Assembly: GCF_000023985.1 (NCBI RefSeq)
Contig: NC_013156.1
Location: 794,363-858,362 of the forward strand
Source: Methanocaldococcus fervens AG86
Lineage (GTDB): Archaea; AGJL01; Methanococci; Methanococcales; Methanocaldococcaceae
Direction: 5' to 3'
Length of the DNA: 64,000 nt
The notes beneath the pieces are model-generated. The model was not told the DNA's origin. It saw nothing but the letters and a program-made list of their open reading frames with translations, and searched no databases. Positions 45,898 to 54,725 of the stretch are shown here, one piece after another (the first letter of the stretch is position 1; each line of letters starts with the position of its first letter). Both the position numbers and the translations under genes were made by a program.

Positions 45898-46938
45898 ATG
45901 GATTTGGATTATTTAAAAATCTTAGAAGATTTGGTAAAAATTAGAACTGACAATAAGTTGGGAGTTAAAAAGGGATTTAAATATTTATCTAATCTTTTTA
46001 ACAACTTAGGAATAAAAAATACCATTATTGAAGGATGCTTTGTAGCATACAAAGAAAAGAACTTTGATTTAATATTAAATTCACATATAGATACAGTAAA
46101 GGTTCAATCAAATTTTAACAAAGATAATAACAATTTTTACGGAACTGGAGTTATAGATGCTAAGGGAAATGTAGTTTTAATGATCCACGCTTTTTTAAAT
46201 AGCAATAACTCCCTATTGGTTATATCTCCAGATGAAGAAAAAGAATCAAATGGCATCTATAATTTTTGCAAATATCTAAAAAATAAAAACATTAAGGATG
46301 TTAAATGTATAGTTGGAGAGCCTACTGACTTAAAAGTTTGTATTGGGAATAAGGGGAGATTTGAATATATCGTTGAGAGTTTTGGTAAAGCAAAACATGC
46401 CTCAACTAAAGGTATAAATCCTATAGAAATTTTAAGTAAAGTTATTTTGGATTTAAAAACTCTTCCTTTGGAAAGTATCAAAGTTGATAAAACCTACAGC
46501 TCCTCAATAACCCCTACAATAATAAAAGGAGGAATTCAAAGTAATATCATCCCAGATTATGCCTATGTCTTATTTGACGTTAGAAGTGTTGAAAAAGACA
46601 TAATAAAAAAGATAGAGAAGTTTTTGTCTCAAAAAGATTATTCAACTCATATAAAAGGTTCATTAAATCCCGGAAGGCATTATGCAGATTTCTATATGCT
46701 TGAAAATAAAGAATTGATAAATAAATTATCAAAAGAGTTTGAAATATCATTTTTCAATGCTACTTGTGAGGCATTCTATTTCAATAAGTTTTTAAACGCT
46801 GATACTGTTATTTATGGAGTTGGAAAGTTAGAGCTTGCCCACTCTAAGGAAGAACATTTAAATTTAAATGATTTTGATAGAGGAATTAAAGGTGTAGAGA
46901 AGCTTGCAGAATTGATAACAAATAGTTTAGGGGATTAA
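45898..46938 (+). CDS. M20 family metallopeptidase/deacylase (LysK/ArgE-like)
   Basis: 346 residues, M20 di-zinc fold. Ligand motifs: [10 protein letters not shown] (His and Asp) near residue 63, [12 protein letters not shown] near 83, SPDEEKES with the catalytic glutamates near 112, [18 protein letters not shown] near 140 and the C-terminal AHSKEEHL histidine near 321. Relatives remove acyl groups from N-acetyl-ornithine, N-acetyl-lysine or LysW-lysine; no LysW gene is nearby, so substrate is open. ATG after GATGATATT; the methylase gene starts 1 bp after the stop. Confidence 0.83.
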   Translation: MDLDYLKILEDLVKIRTDNKLGVKKGFKYLSNLFNNLGIKNTIIEGCFVAYKEKNFDLILNSHIDTVKVQSNFNKDNNNFYGTGVIDAKGNVVLMIHAFLNSNNSLLVISPDEEKESNGIYNFCKYLKNKNIKDVKCIVGEPTDLKVCIGNKGRFEYIVESFGKAKHASTKGINPIEILSKVILDLKTLPLESIKVDKTYSSSITPTIIKGGIQSNIIPDYAYVLFDVRSVEKDIIKKIEKFLSQKDYSTHIKGSLNPGRHYADFYMLENKELINKLSKEFEISFFNATCEAFYFNKFLNADTVIYGVGKLELAHSKEEHLNLNDFDRGIKGVEKLAELITNSLGD

Positions 46939-46939
46939 A

Positions 46940-47818
46940 ATGGAGGTAAATAAAATTTACTGCATGGATTGTTTAGAAGGAATGAAACAATTAAAAGATA
47001 AGTCAGTTGATGTTGTTGTTACATCTCCTCCATATAATATTGGTATAAAATATAATAAATACTCTGACAATTTAGGAAGAGATGATTACTTAAATTGGAT
47101 TGAAGAAGTTGTTAGGGAGATAAAGAGAGTGTTAAAGGATGATGGTTCTTTTTTTATAAATATTGGTTATACTGCAAAAGACCCATGGATTGCCTTTGAT
47201 GTTGCTAATGTTATAAGAAAACATTTTAAATTACAAAATACCATTCACTGGATAAAATCTATTGCAATACAAAAAGAAGATGTTGGAAATTACCCAAATA
47301 TTATTGGAGATATTGCTGTTGGACATTACAAGCCGATAAACAGTGATAGATTTTTAAGCATAATGCATGAATATATCTTCCATTTTACAAAAAATGGAAA
47401 TGTTAAATTGGATAAATTAGCAATTGGTGTTCCTTATCAAGATAAAAGTAATATAAAGAGATTTAATAGAAAAGGAGATTTAAGAGATAGAGGAAACACA
47501 TGGTTTATTCCTTATGAAACAATTCAGTCAAAAGAAAAAGAAAGACCACATCCAGCAACATTCCCTTCAAAGCTTCCAGAGATGTGTATTAAATTGCATG
47601 GGATTAAAAAGACAAACCTTGTTTTAGACCCATTTATGGGAATTGGAAGCACAGCAATTGCATGTATTAGATTGGGGGTTAATTATATCGGTTTTGAAAT
47701 TGATGAATATTATTGCAGAGTTGCAGAAGAAAGAATAAAAAAAGAACTTTTAAAAACAAATAGAAAACTTGATAATGTAAGAAACAAAAACATAATCACT
47801 CTTGATGCATTTATTTAA
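46940..47818 (+). CDS. DNA (cytosine-N4) methyltransferase, probable GTAC specificity (M.MjaV-like)
   Basis: 292 residues of a beta-class amino-methyltransferase. The catalytic motif IV (S-P-P-Y in VTSPPYNIG) is at residues 29-32 and the SAM motif I (DPFMGIGS) at about 229-236, so the target-recognition part is between them. SPPY favours N4-cytosine methylation. From memory the M. jannaschii counterpart is the MjaV methylase (GTAC). The matching nuclease is at 48370-49065 on the other strand, with two small genes in between. Unlike most RM genes, the codon use does not stand out from its neighbours. Confidence 0.85.
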   Translation: MEVNKIYCMDCLEGMKQLKDKSVDVVVTSPPYNIGIKYNKYSDNLGRDDYLNWIEEVVREIKRVLKDDGSFFINIGYTAKDPWIAFDVANVIRKHFKLQNTIHWIKSIAIQKEDVGNYPNIIGDIAVGHYKPINSDRFLSIMHEYIFHFTKNGNVKLDKLAIGVPYQDKSNIKRFNRKGDLRDRGNTWFIPYETIQSKEKERPHPATFPSKLPEMCIKLHGIKKTNLVLDPFMGIGSTAIACIRLGVNYIGFEIDEYYCRVAEERIKKELLKTNRKLDNVRNKNIITLDAFI

Positions 47819-47849
47819 ATGGTATTCTTAAGATGCCTAACAATAGTTT

Positions 47850-48098
47850 TTAAAGAATTGCTAATTTTTTTATATTCTGAACTCCTGTTGCAGAACCTTC
47901 TAAATTTTCTAGTTCAGCTTCTATCCTCTCGAATACTTGCCTTGCCACTTCTTTTATTTCATTTTCATCGCATGGGATAAATATTCCTCCTTGAGGACCT
48001 GGATAAACTAATGTTGTTATAATACCTTCTTTTTTTAGTGGTATCAACACTTCATGTTGGAAATCTTCTCTACTTTTGTTATAATATATTCCATTCAT
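47850..48098 (-). CDS. Small uncharacterised protein in the GTAC R-M locus
   Basis: 82 residues: MNGIYYNKSREDFQHEVLIPL at the start, then ITTLVYPGPQGGIFIPCDENEIKEVARQVFERIEAELENLEG. No HTH, so it is not a typical controller protein; not recognised. It is on the strand of the nuclease gene and follows a 59-codon gene by 20 bp, so nuclease, small gene and this gene may form one transcript that converges on the methylase. A weak ribosome site (TGACGATGTT) precedes the ATG. Confidence 0.6.
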   Translation of the reverse strand: MNGIYYNKSREDFQHEVLIPLKKEGIITTLVYPGPQGGIFIPCDENEIKEVARQVFERIEAELENLEGSATGVQNIKKLAIL

Positions 48099-48118
48099 AA
48101 CATCGTCATATTTTTACC

Positions 48119-48298
48119 CTACAATTTATTCCACAATGTCCATATATTTAATAAGTACTTTACTACTTCAACTTGATAGTATTCATTAGTACCCTGTTGA
48201 AAATTTTGATTTTGATTAATAAAATTCTTTGCTCTTTGTATCCATGGGCTGTTATTGCATTTTGGGCAGTTTTGGTTATTATTTCCGGATTTTGACAT
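48119..48298 (-). CDS. Unannotated small gene (59 codons) with CPKC motif between R and M genes
   Basis: The minus strand has ATG at 48296-48298 preceded by an excellent site, AATGGTGGAAAT, and an open frame to TAG at 48119-48121. The product starts MSKSGNNNQNCPKCNNSPWIQR, with a single CX2C pair, continues with a Gln/Asn-rich middle (NFINQNQNFQQG) and ends hydrophobic with EVVKYLLNIWTLWNKL. It is short, so gene finders with a 60-residue cutoff miss it. Its coding DNA contains two GTAC sites. I do not recognise the family; a zinc-binding accessory or regulator of the R-M system is possible. Confidence 0.6.
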   Translation of the reverse strand: MSKSGNNNQNCPKCNNSPWIQRAKNFINQNQNFQQGTNEYYQVEVVKYLLNIWTLWNKL

Positions 48299-48369
48299 AT
48301 TTCCACCATTTTATCTTTATTAATTTCGTGATAATGTCATTACTCTATTTTGGTTTTTGTCATAAAAAT

Positions 48370-49065
48370 TTATTCATTTAAATCATCTTCATAAATAACT
48401 AAATCCTTTTTATACAACTCTTTATTGGAAGCATTAAACTCTCTCTTAATTCCTCCTTTTAATTTAGATAAATCAACTATTTTAAAGCCAGTGGCGTGAT
48501 AGTCATTACCTAACTTCTCAATCTTAAACGATAGGCATAAATGAGGAGCATCAAACCTTATTTTTATCCCTTCTTCATCTTTTGAAGGAGACGCATAAAA
48601 AGTTCTATGGGATGAGTTGATATTTTTCTCATTGAATGTTTTAATCTCTATATAAACAACTCTTCCGTCTCCTTCTTTCTTTCCTTTATGCCAAAATTCA
48701 ATATCTGGATATCCAGTAGATTTTTGCTTACCTTTTTTAGTTTTTGGAGTAATTGCATATCCATATTTGCTTAAAACATCTTTAATATAATGCTCAATGT
48801 GATTCCCAACTTCATTAACTCTTTTTGGTGTTTTTCCATCCTTAGTTTTTACACCTTTTGTATTTTTAATTTCTTCAATAACTTCATAACATACCTTAAT
48901 TAAATCTTCAATTAATTCTTTATCTTCTTTTTTAGATAAATCGATTGGAATAATTTTATAACCACTAACAACTCTAACAAAAGTAGAAAATGAAATTTTT
49001 TCAATTGGTTGCAGTATCTGCCTTAAAATCTCTTCTATTTCTTGATAATAGCTTTTATCATCCAT
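48370..49065 (-). CDS. Type II restriction endonuclease, probable GTAC specificity (R.MjaV-like)
   Basis: 231 residues. A PD-(D/E)xK nuclease core is visible as GYPDIEFWHKG followed by VVYIEIKTF (E-x-K) at about residues 117-138. The N-terminal 100 residues are helical and charged. From memory it corresponds to the MjaV nuclease, whose methylase partner is at 46940. It is the last of a minus-strand run after RNase Z and npdG, 24 bp behind npdG, an unusual co-directional placement next to a metabolic gene. ATG after CGGTGATTTT. Confidence 0.82.
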   Translation of the reverse strand: MDDKSYYQEIEEILRQILQPIEKISFSTFVRVVSGYKIIPIDLSKKEDKELIEDLIKVCYEVIEEIKNTKGVKTKDGKTPKRVNEVGNHIEHYIKDVLSKYGYAITPKTKKGKQKSTGYPDIEFWHKGKKEGDGRVVYIEIKTFNEKNINSSHRTFYASPSKDEEGIKIRFDAPHLCLSFKIEKLGNDYHATGFKIVDLSKLKGGIKREFNASNKELYKKDLVIYEDDLNE

Positions 49066-49089
49066 AAAATCACCGTAAAAATTTAAAAA

Positions 49090-49761
49090 TTAAATATCTA
49101 AGTTTGTAATCCTAATTCCAGTTCCTTTTGATTTGTATTTTATATTCAATCCAATTAATAATGGTGTTATTGCTTCTATAATCCTTGATTTTTCCAAATT
49201 TCCACAATCAATTGCTCTAACTCCATCTATTTGGTTAGCCAAATCAATAACTACTTTCTTTGCTTCTTCATCATCTCCACAAACCAAAACATCACAATCA
49301 ACTGGATTTTCTAAATCTTCTAAAACAGCATGGCAAACGTTTTGAAATGCACTAACAACTTTACTCTCTTTTAACACATTTTGAACCATTTCAGCGACTG
49401 AACCATCTGGTGGAAATAACAACCTTGTTGGCTTGTCTCCAATAGCTGTTGCCAAAGGAACTCCAATAGAAACTACTATCTTTCCTTTTAACTCATCCTT
49501 TAGCTGTTTTATTGTTGATAATGTGTGCTCATAAGGTATTGATAAAATAACAACATCTCCTTCTTTTGCTGCCTCTTTATTTTCTAAGCCAATTATATCT
49601 GCCTCAATTCCTCTATGCTTTAATATTTCTTTAGCTTTTTTAGCCGCTTCTTCTGCTCTCTCCTTTTTTCTTGAACCAATTATTATCTTGTTGTTTTTAG
49701 CTAACCTCAAAGCTAAACCAAATCCTTGGTCTCCAGTTCCCCCCAATATAGCTACTTTCAT
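49090..49761 (-). CDS. npdG: F420H2:NADP oxidoreductase (Fno)
   Basis: 223 residues. N-terminal dinucleotide fold AILGGTGDQGFGLALRLA, followed by the NADP phosphate-binding IIGSRKKERAEEAA, then IPYEHTLSTIKQL and a C-terminal catalytic region with VSAFQNVCHAVLED. It transfers hydride between reduced F420 and NADP to supply NADPH. ATG after GGGGTGAAAGA; it follows RNase Z by 4 bp. Confidence 0.94.
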   Translation of the reverse strand: MKVAILGGTGDQGFGLALRLAKNNKIIIGSRKKERAEEAAKKAKEILKHRGIEADIIGLENKEAAKEGDVVILSIPYEHTLSTIKQLKDELKGKIVVSIGVPLATAIGDKPTRLLFPPDGSVAEMVQNVLKESKVVSAFQNVCHAVLEDLENPVDCDVLVCGDDEEAKKVVIDLANQIDGVRAIDCGNLEKSRIIEAITPLLIGLNIKYKSKGTGIRITNLDI

Positions 49762-49765
49762 TCTT

Positions 49766-50710
49766 TCACCCCAACAAATCTCTTTTTATATCATAGGATG
49801 TTAAATCTTCACTAATAATAATTTTAAATTCCTCATTATACTGTTTAACGTTCATTTTATATAAGTTGAAGTATTCCTCTTTATCATATCTCGCTGAGAT
49901 GTGAGTTAGGATTAAAGCCTTCACGTCAGCTAATTTTGCTATACTAACAGCATCTCCAATTGTTGAATGCATATTTTCTTTGGCTATATCTTTAGCTAAA
50001 TCATCAAATGTAGCCTCGTGAATTAATACGTCACATCCCAACTCTTCCAAATATTTTCCAAAATCTTCTAATGGAAGTGTATCTCCACTATAAGCTAAGC
50101 AAAATCCTTTTTTTGGAGGTAATAAAACATCCTCTGGTCTTACAATTTCCCCATGAATGTTTTTAACTGCTTCTCCATTTTTTAGTTTTTTTAAATCCGG
50201 TCCAATCCTAACTCCAAGTTTTTTAGCTTTTTCAATATCTAAACGTGGTTTCTTAATTTCTTTAAAGATATAAGCGTAAGAAGGAACACTGTGTTTAGTT
50301 GGATAGGCAATTATTTCATAATTCTCTTCTTTATAAATTGTTATTGGCTCTTTTTCACAAATCTCATAAACTTTTATTGGAAATTCTATACAATGAAATC
50401 CGAGGTTTAATGAGCTTTTTATAAGCTCTTTTGTGCCTTCTGGTCCAAATATCTCAATCTCCTTATTTCTTCCAAAAAAACCCATACTCTGTAAAAGCCC
50501 TGGAATGCCCAATATATGGTCTCCATGTAGATGAGTTATGAATATTTTGTTAATCTTCATTGGAGATACTTCTGTAAAAAGCATCTGCCTTTGTATGTTC
50601 TCCCCACAATCAAATAAAAAAACCTCTCCTCCAAATTTAAATGCTATCCCTATATGATTCCTATTTTTTGAAGGAACCGCCGCTCCAGTTCCTAAAAATA
50701 TCAGCTTCAT
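49766..50710 (-). CDS. rnz: Ribonuclease Z (tRNA 3'-end endonuclease)
   Basis: 314 residues from the ATG at 50708-50710; the upstream ATG at 50719 overlaps the GGATGAT ribosome site. Metallo-beta-lactamase signature ITHLHGDHILG (about 56-66), family ALTSGTG-like FLGTGAAVPSKNRNH start, the PKRPxxx-type exosite region in the middle, and SGDTLPLE, HEATF and LTHISARY motifs with zinc ligands. It cleaves tRNA precursors just after the discriminator, which fits the several tRNAs here without encoded CCA. Confidence 0.95.
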   Translation of the reverse strand: MKLIFLGTGAAVPSKNRNHIGIAFKFGGEVFLFDCGENIQRQMLFTEVSPMKINKIFITHLHGDHILGIPGLLQSMGFFGRNKEIEIFGPEGTKELIKSSLNLGFHCIEFPIKVYEICEKEPITIYKEENYEIIAYPTKHSVPSYAYIFKEIKKPRLDIEKAKKLGVRIGPDLKKLKNGEAVKNIHGEIVRPEDVLLPPKKGFCLAYSGDTLPLEDFGKYLEELGCDVLIHEATFDDLAKDIAKENMHSTIGDAVSIAKLADVKALILTHISARYDKEEYFNLYKMNVKQYNEEFKIIISEDLTSYDIKRDLLG

Positions 50711-50725
50711 ATCAATCATCCAAAT

Positions 50726-51118
50726 TTATTCTTCTTCCAAATACTCTTTAACTACATCTTCAAATTCTAACTCATCTACCCATCTTTTCATGCTCTTACA
50801 CCACTCTTCCATAGTATCTTTTATAATCTCTTTAACCTCTTCAAATGGAATTGCCTCATAAACGTAATAATAACCTCCTTCTTTTATATTAACCTGCTTC
50901 CTCTTAACTAAACCAGCATTTAATAAATTTTGAACAGACCTTTGAACTGTACTCCTATCCCTCTTAATCCTTTCAGCAATATCGTTTATTTTTGACGGCC
51001 CATTTTTCAAAATATCAAAATAAACCTTAACATCAGAAACTTTTATGCCAAAAACACATGCCATTAAGCTATCTAACGTCCACGTTGTGCATGGGGTTTT
51101 TAATAAAAGCTTACTCAT
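50726..51118 (-). CDS. Winged-helix transcriptional regulator (TrmB/MarR-like)
   Basis: 130 residues. After a 30-residue N-terminal part there is a winged HTH: SDVKVYFDILKNGPSKINDIAERIKRDRSTVQRSVQNLLNAGLVKRKQV, with helix 3 RDRSTVQRSVQNLL as the recognition helix and a wing GGYYYVYEA. The C-terminal helix EIIKDTMEEWCKSMKRWVDEL likely dimerises. Target unknown. It lies between wecB and rnz on the same strand. ATG preceded by GGTGATAGT. Confidence 0.83.
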   Translation of the reverse strand: MSKLLLKTPCTTWTLDSLMACVFGIKVSDVKVYFDILKNGPSKINDIAERIKRDRSTVQRSVQNLLNAGLVKRKQVNIKEGGYYYVYEAIPFEEVKEIIKDTMEEWCKSMKRWVDELEFEDVVKEYLEEE

Positions 51119-51169
51119 ACTATCACCATTACGATTGTGCCATTACCGTTAACTAACAGTTTATCGCAT

Positions 51170-52270
51170 TTAATATTTAAAACTATCCTTAAGAATTTTA
51201 ACAATCCTCTCTCCACTCTTTCCATCCCCAAATGGATTTTCCCAATTCATATCTTTTTTAAGCATTATTTCTACTGCTTTAATTAATTTCCCCTTATCAT
51301 CTCCAACTAACATATTAGCTCCAACTTCAACTGTTTCTGGCCTTTCTGTATTGTCCCTCAAAGTTACACATGGAATTTTTAATATACAAGCCTCTTCCTG
51401 AACTCCACCGCTGTCAGTTAAAATTAACTTAGCATTCTTCTCCAACATTAAAAATTCTAAATAACCTACAGGCTCAATAATTTTTATTTTCTCATTGCTT
51501 TTTAATTTTTCAAATAAATTAAACTCATTCAGCTTTTTCTTAGTTCTTGGATGTATTGGGAAGATAACATCCTCATCATATAACTCAGTTATTTTAAAAA
51601 TCCCTTCTATGATATTTTTTAACCTATTTTTGTTATCAACGTTCTCTGCCCTATGCAAAGTTAATAAAAAATAATTATCATCAACAATACTATTGAAAAA
51701 AGCCCTAACGTTTTCATTTTTTTCAGCAATCTTTAAATTTTGTAGTGTTGCATCTACAATTGTATTTCCCACAACAAAAATCTTATCTTCCTCAATACCC
51801 TCATTTAATAAATTATTTTTAGCTATTTCAGTTGGAGCAAAAAGATAACTACTTATGTGATCTGTTAAAACTCTATTTATCTCCTCAGGCATGTTTTTAT
51901 CAAAACTCCTCAATCCTGCCTCTACATGGGCCACATCTATTTTTAATTTAGAGGCGGTTAAAGCTCCAGCCAATACAGTGTTTGTATCCCCTTGAACTAC
52001 AACAACATCTGGCTCTTCTTTTAAAAGGACTTTTTCTATCTTTATTAACATCTTTCCAGTCTGTTCTCCATGAGTTCCAGAGCCAATGTTTAAATTGTAT
52101 TTTGGTTTCGGTAATCTCAGCTCTTCAAAGAATATCTTATCCATGTTTTCAGAATAATGCTGATTAGTGTGAATGATATGCCAATCAATATCCTCTTTCT
52201 CTAAAACTCTAATTATGGGAGAGAGCTTTATAATCTCTGGCCTAGTCCCTAAAATTATTGAGAGTTTCAT
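51170..52270 (-). CDS. wecB: UDP-N-acetylglucosamine 2-epimerase
   Basis: 366 residues with family motifs: SIILGTRPEIIKLSPI at the start, GEQTGKMLIKIE, VVVQGDTNTVLAGALTASKL near residue 93, VAHVEAGLRSFDKNMPEEINR near 115, LLTLHRAENVDN near 205 and LTDSGGVQEEACILKIPC near 283. It makes UDP-ManNAc, the first step toward UDP-N-acetylmannosaminuronate used in surface glycans and S-layer/archaellin N-glycans in methanogens. ATG start; the regulator gene follows about 50 bp downstream. Confidence 0.96.
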   Translation of the reverse strand: MKLSIILGTRPEIIKLSPIIRVLEKEDIDWHIIHTNQHYSENMDKIFFEELRLPKPKYNLNIGSGTHGEQTGKMLIKIEKVLLKEEPDVVVVQGDTNTVLAGALTASKLKIDVAHVEAGLRSFDKNMPEEINRVLTDHISSYLFAPTEIAKNNLLNEGIEEDKIFVVGNTIVDATLQNLKIAEKNENVRAFFNSIVDDNYFLLTLHRAENVDNKNRLKNIIEGIFKITELYDEDVIFPIHPRTKKKLNEFNLFEKLKSNEKIKIIEPVGYLEFLMLEKNAKLILTDSGGVQEEACILKIPCVTLRDNTERPETVEVGANMLVGDDKGKLIKAVEIMLKKDMNWENPFGDGKSGERIVKILKDSFKY

Positions 52271-52592
52271 CTTATCAACTCCAAAAAACTAAAAATCTAA
52301 GTCTATAAATTACTTTTTCAAATAAAAAATTAATTAAAAGAGATATTTAAGATTTTTTAATTGTTTTTTAGATTAAGCCTAAAAGATATTTTTTATCCAA
52401 TTTCTTGATAAAATACTTTCTATTTTAAATATTACCAAATTAATAACGAAAATATTAGTTTTAGCATGAAAATAAATTTTAAAATTGTATCTTATTCTTC
52501 AAATCATTTTTAATTAACTACAAAAAATTTTATATATGTAAAGGTTTTTTAATAAATCGTAAAATTTACCTTAATTAAATTTTGGTGATATC
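52271..52592. other. AT-rich intergenic region upstream of the binding-protein gene
   Basis: 322 bp between divergent wecB and the lipoprotein gene, very AT-rich. A TATA-like CAAAAAATTTTATATATG lies at 52521-52538, about 60 bp before the ATG at 52593. I see no other gene, RNA or clear repeat in it. Confidence 0.6.
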
Positions 52593-53801
52593 ATGAAAAA
52601 GCTCTTAGTTCTTGGGTTAATAATGGCAGTAATCTCCATGCTACCAGGATGCATAAATGAGAAGAGCGTTATAGGAGGGAACAAAAGTTTAAAAAAAGCA
52701 GAAATTCCAAATATTGCAAAGTATGCCAAATACATGAATTTAATATATTATGATGAAAATGGAAATGTTGTTAACCCATACAACGGAGAAAAATGGGCAT
52801 ATAAAATATTTGTAGACGCTACAGGACAGAGATTTTTATTAAAAAATGAATCACAACCAATACCTGGTTGGGCTGAAGGAAAATATGATAAAGTGATTAA
52901 CGTGCCTTTAAAAAATGTTGTTGTAATGAGTTCCACTCATATTGCTTTAATGGAGGCAATAAATGATGATGGCTCAGTAATTAATTCAGTTAAAGGGATT
53001 ATGTGGGGAAAATCCTACAAATGGTATTTTGAGGATATAAATAAAAGCTTAGCAGAGGGAAAAATAATTGATGTTGGCTCAGACTACAACCCAGATTGGG
53101 ATAAAATAATAGTTATATCCCCACAAGTTGTATTTGTGTATCCAGAATACAGTGGAGATAAAGTTATATCAAAATGTAAAGATTTGGGAATAACTTATGT
53201 TGCAGACGCTGAATACTTAGAAAACAGCCATTTAGCAAGATGTGAATGGGTTAAGATGTTTGCAGCATTCTACAATAAAGAAGATGTAGCTAAAGGATAC
53301 TTTGATGGAATAGAAGGAAATGTCTCAAAAATAAAGGGAAAATTATCAAATGTAAATGAAAAACCAGCTGTAATTTGGGGATACAATTCAAAATGGGGAT
53401 GTTATGTCCCAAGAGAGGATTCATATGTTGTGAAAGCTATTGAGCTATGTAAAGGCAATTATATTTTCAAGGAGTTAAATGGAACAGAAAATGCAAAGAT
53501 TGATTATGAAACATTTGCTGAAAAGGCAAAGGATGCAGATATCTGGATAATTCCATCATCAACAACATGGCTATCCAACTTCAAAGAAAACCATCCAGGT
53601 TATGAAACATTTAAAGCTGTTAAAAATGGAAGAGTATTTTGTGTAAGCCCTGATTATTGGCAAGTTGGTTTGCTAAAAACTGATGAAGTACTGTTAGATT
53701 TAGCTACAATCCTTCATCCAGAAATATTTAAAGGTAGGGAAACTCACTTCTTCCTAAAATACAATATTGAAAAAAATACTGCAGAGCCATTTAGAAGCTA
53801 A
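52593..53801 (+). CDS. Periplasmic-type metal/metal-chelate-binding lipoprotein (ABC importer, BtuF/FhuD type)
   Basis: 402 residues. An N-terminal signal with lipobox LPGC (MKKLLVLGLIMAVISMLPGC) anchors it to the membrane surface. The body has type III binding-protein features: NVVVMSSTHIALMEAI, IIDVGSDYNPDWDKIIVISPQVVFVYPEYSG and a C-terminal lobe with ADIWIIPSSTTW. Likely ligands are ferric chelates or corrinoids; tungstate or others cannot be excluded. No permease or ATPase gene is next to it, so it must share a transporter encoded elsewhere. ATG after GGTGATATC. Confidence 0.83.
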   Translation: MKKLLVLGLIMAVISMLPGCINEKSVIGGNKSLKKAEIPNIAKYAKYMNLIYYDENGNVVNPYNGEKWAYKIFVDATGQRFLLKNESQPIPGWAEGKYDKVINVPLKNVVVMSSTHIALMEAINDDGSVINSVKGIMWGKSYKWYFEDINKSLAEGKIIDVGSDYNPDWDKIIVISPQVVFVYPEYSGDKVISKCKDLGITYVADAEYLENSHLARCEWVKMFAAFYNKEDVAKGYFDGIEGNVSKIKGKLSNVNEKPAVIWGYNSKWGCYVPREDSYVVKAIELCKGNYIFKELNGTENAKIDYETFAEKAKDADIWIIPSSTTWLSNFKENHPGYETFKAVKNGRVFCVSPDYWQVGLLKTDEVLLDLATILHPEIFKGRETHFFLKYNIEKNTAEPFRS

Positions 53802-53803
53802 GA

Positions 53804-54562
53804 TTATTCAATAACTGCATGTTTTAAAGCATCTTTACAAATACATTTTCTTTCTCCAAAATCGTAATTTATGAACTCTTCAACAATTCTTAAAATTTTA
53901 TCTTCCATCTCTTTTATCTTTTCTAAAACCTCATCAACTGTTAATACATTTTTTGATATCCCACATGCATAGTTTGTTATACTACATAAAGAGGCATAGC
54001 ACATCTCCAATTCCCTCGCTAAAACAACCTCTGGATAACCTGTCATTCCTACAACATCCCCCCAGTTTTTATATATCTCAATCTCTTTTTTTGTTTCAAA
54101 TCTCGGCCCTTCAGTGCAAACATAAACTCCTTCTCCATAAGAGAAGTTATTTCTCTCCGATATCTTTTTTAAAACATTCCTTAAATCTGGGCAGTATGGC
54201 TCTGTCATATCTATATGAACAACCTTTTCCTCATCGTAAAAAGTTTCTTCCCTCTTTTTTGTAAATTCAATGAAATCGTTTGGAATGAAAAACATCCCTG
54301 GTTTTAAATTTTCTTTCAATGAACCAACTGAGTTTATTGCCAAAATTCTCTCAACACCAAGCTTTTTTAATGCATAGATGTTTGCCCTATAGTTTATTTT
54401 ATGCGGTGGGATGTTATGCTTTATTCCATGTCTAAATAGCAATACTACATCGCTTTCTTTATCAATAACTACCTTAGCTTTCCCATATTTTGTATTGATA
54501 ATCTCTTCCTTATCTCCTTTCAATATGCTCGCAATTCCTGTTCCTCCTATTATACCAATCAC
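53804..54562 (-). CDS. 5'-methylthioadenosine/methylthioinosine phosphorylase
   Basis: 252 residues, PNP/MTAP family: IGIIGGTGIASIL at the start, FRHGIKHNIPPHKINYRANIYALK near residue 45 (phosphate-binding H), INSVGSLKENLKPG and MTGYPEVVLARELEMCYASL near 175. The M. jannaschii homologue is reported to prefer methylthioinosine over methylthioadenosine. It pairs functionally with the S-inosylhomocysteine hydrolase at 41499 in SAM by-product recycling. Start is GTG at 54560-54562 after GGTGATATT. Its stop is 2 bp from that of the convergent lipoprotein gene. Confidence 0.9.
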   Translation of the reverse strand: MIGIIGGTGIASILKGDKEEIINTKYGKAKVVIDKESDVVLLFRHGIKHNIPPHKINYRANIYALKKLGVERILAINSVGSLKENLKPGMFFIPNDFIEFTKKREETFYDEEKVVHIDMTEPYCPDLRNVLKKISERNNFSYGEGVYVCTEGPRFETKKEIEIYKNWGDVVGMTGYPEVVLARELEMCYASLCSITNYACGISKNVLTVDEVLEKIKEMEDKILRIVEEFINYDFGERKCICKDALKHAVIE

Positions 54563-54657
54563 AATATCACCAATTTTTCATTTAGTTGATTTTTGCCTAT
54601 TTTATTTCTATTTATTAAAACATGATGTTCATAAAATATGAATTTTAATTCAAAATA

Positions 54658-54693
54658 GAAAACTTTATATACCTTTATGTATCTTAAAACATA
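54658..54693 (+). promoter_or_regulatory. pst operon promoter with inverted repeat
   Basis: GAAAACTTTATATACC (54658-54673) is a BRE/TATA box. Directly downstream TATGT-N8-ACATA (54676-54693) forms a spaced inverted repeat where transcription should begin, a candidate site for phosphate-responsive repression. Confidence 0.5.
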
Positions 54694-54725
54694 TTAAAAG
54701 TTACATAACTCAAAAAGGTGGTGTT

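Noticed and set aside
48119-48298. The 59-codon R-M gene as a classical controller (C) protein
   Set aside because: No helix-turn-helix pattern; it has a single CX2C pair and a Q/N-rich centre instead.
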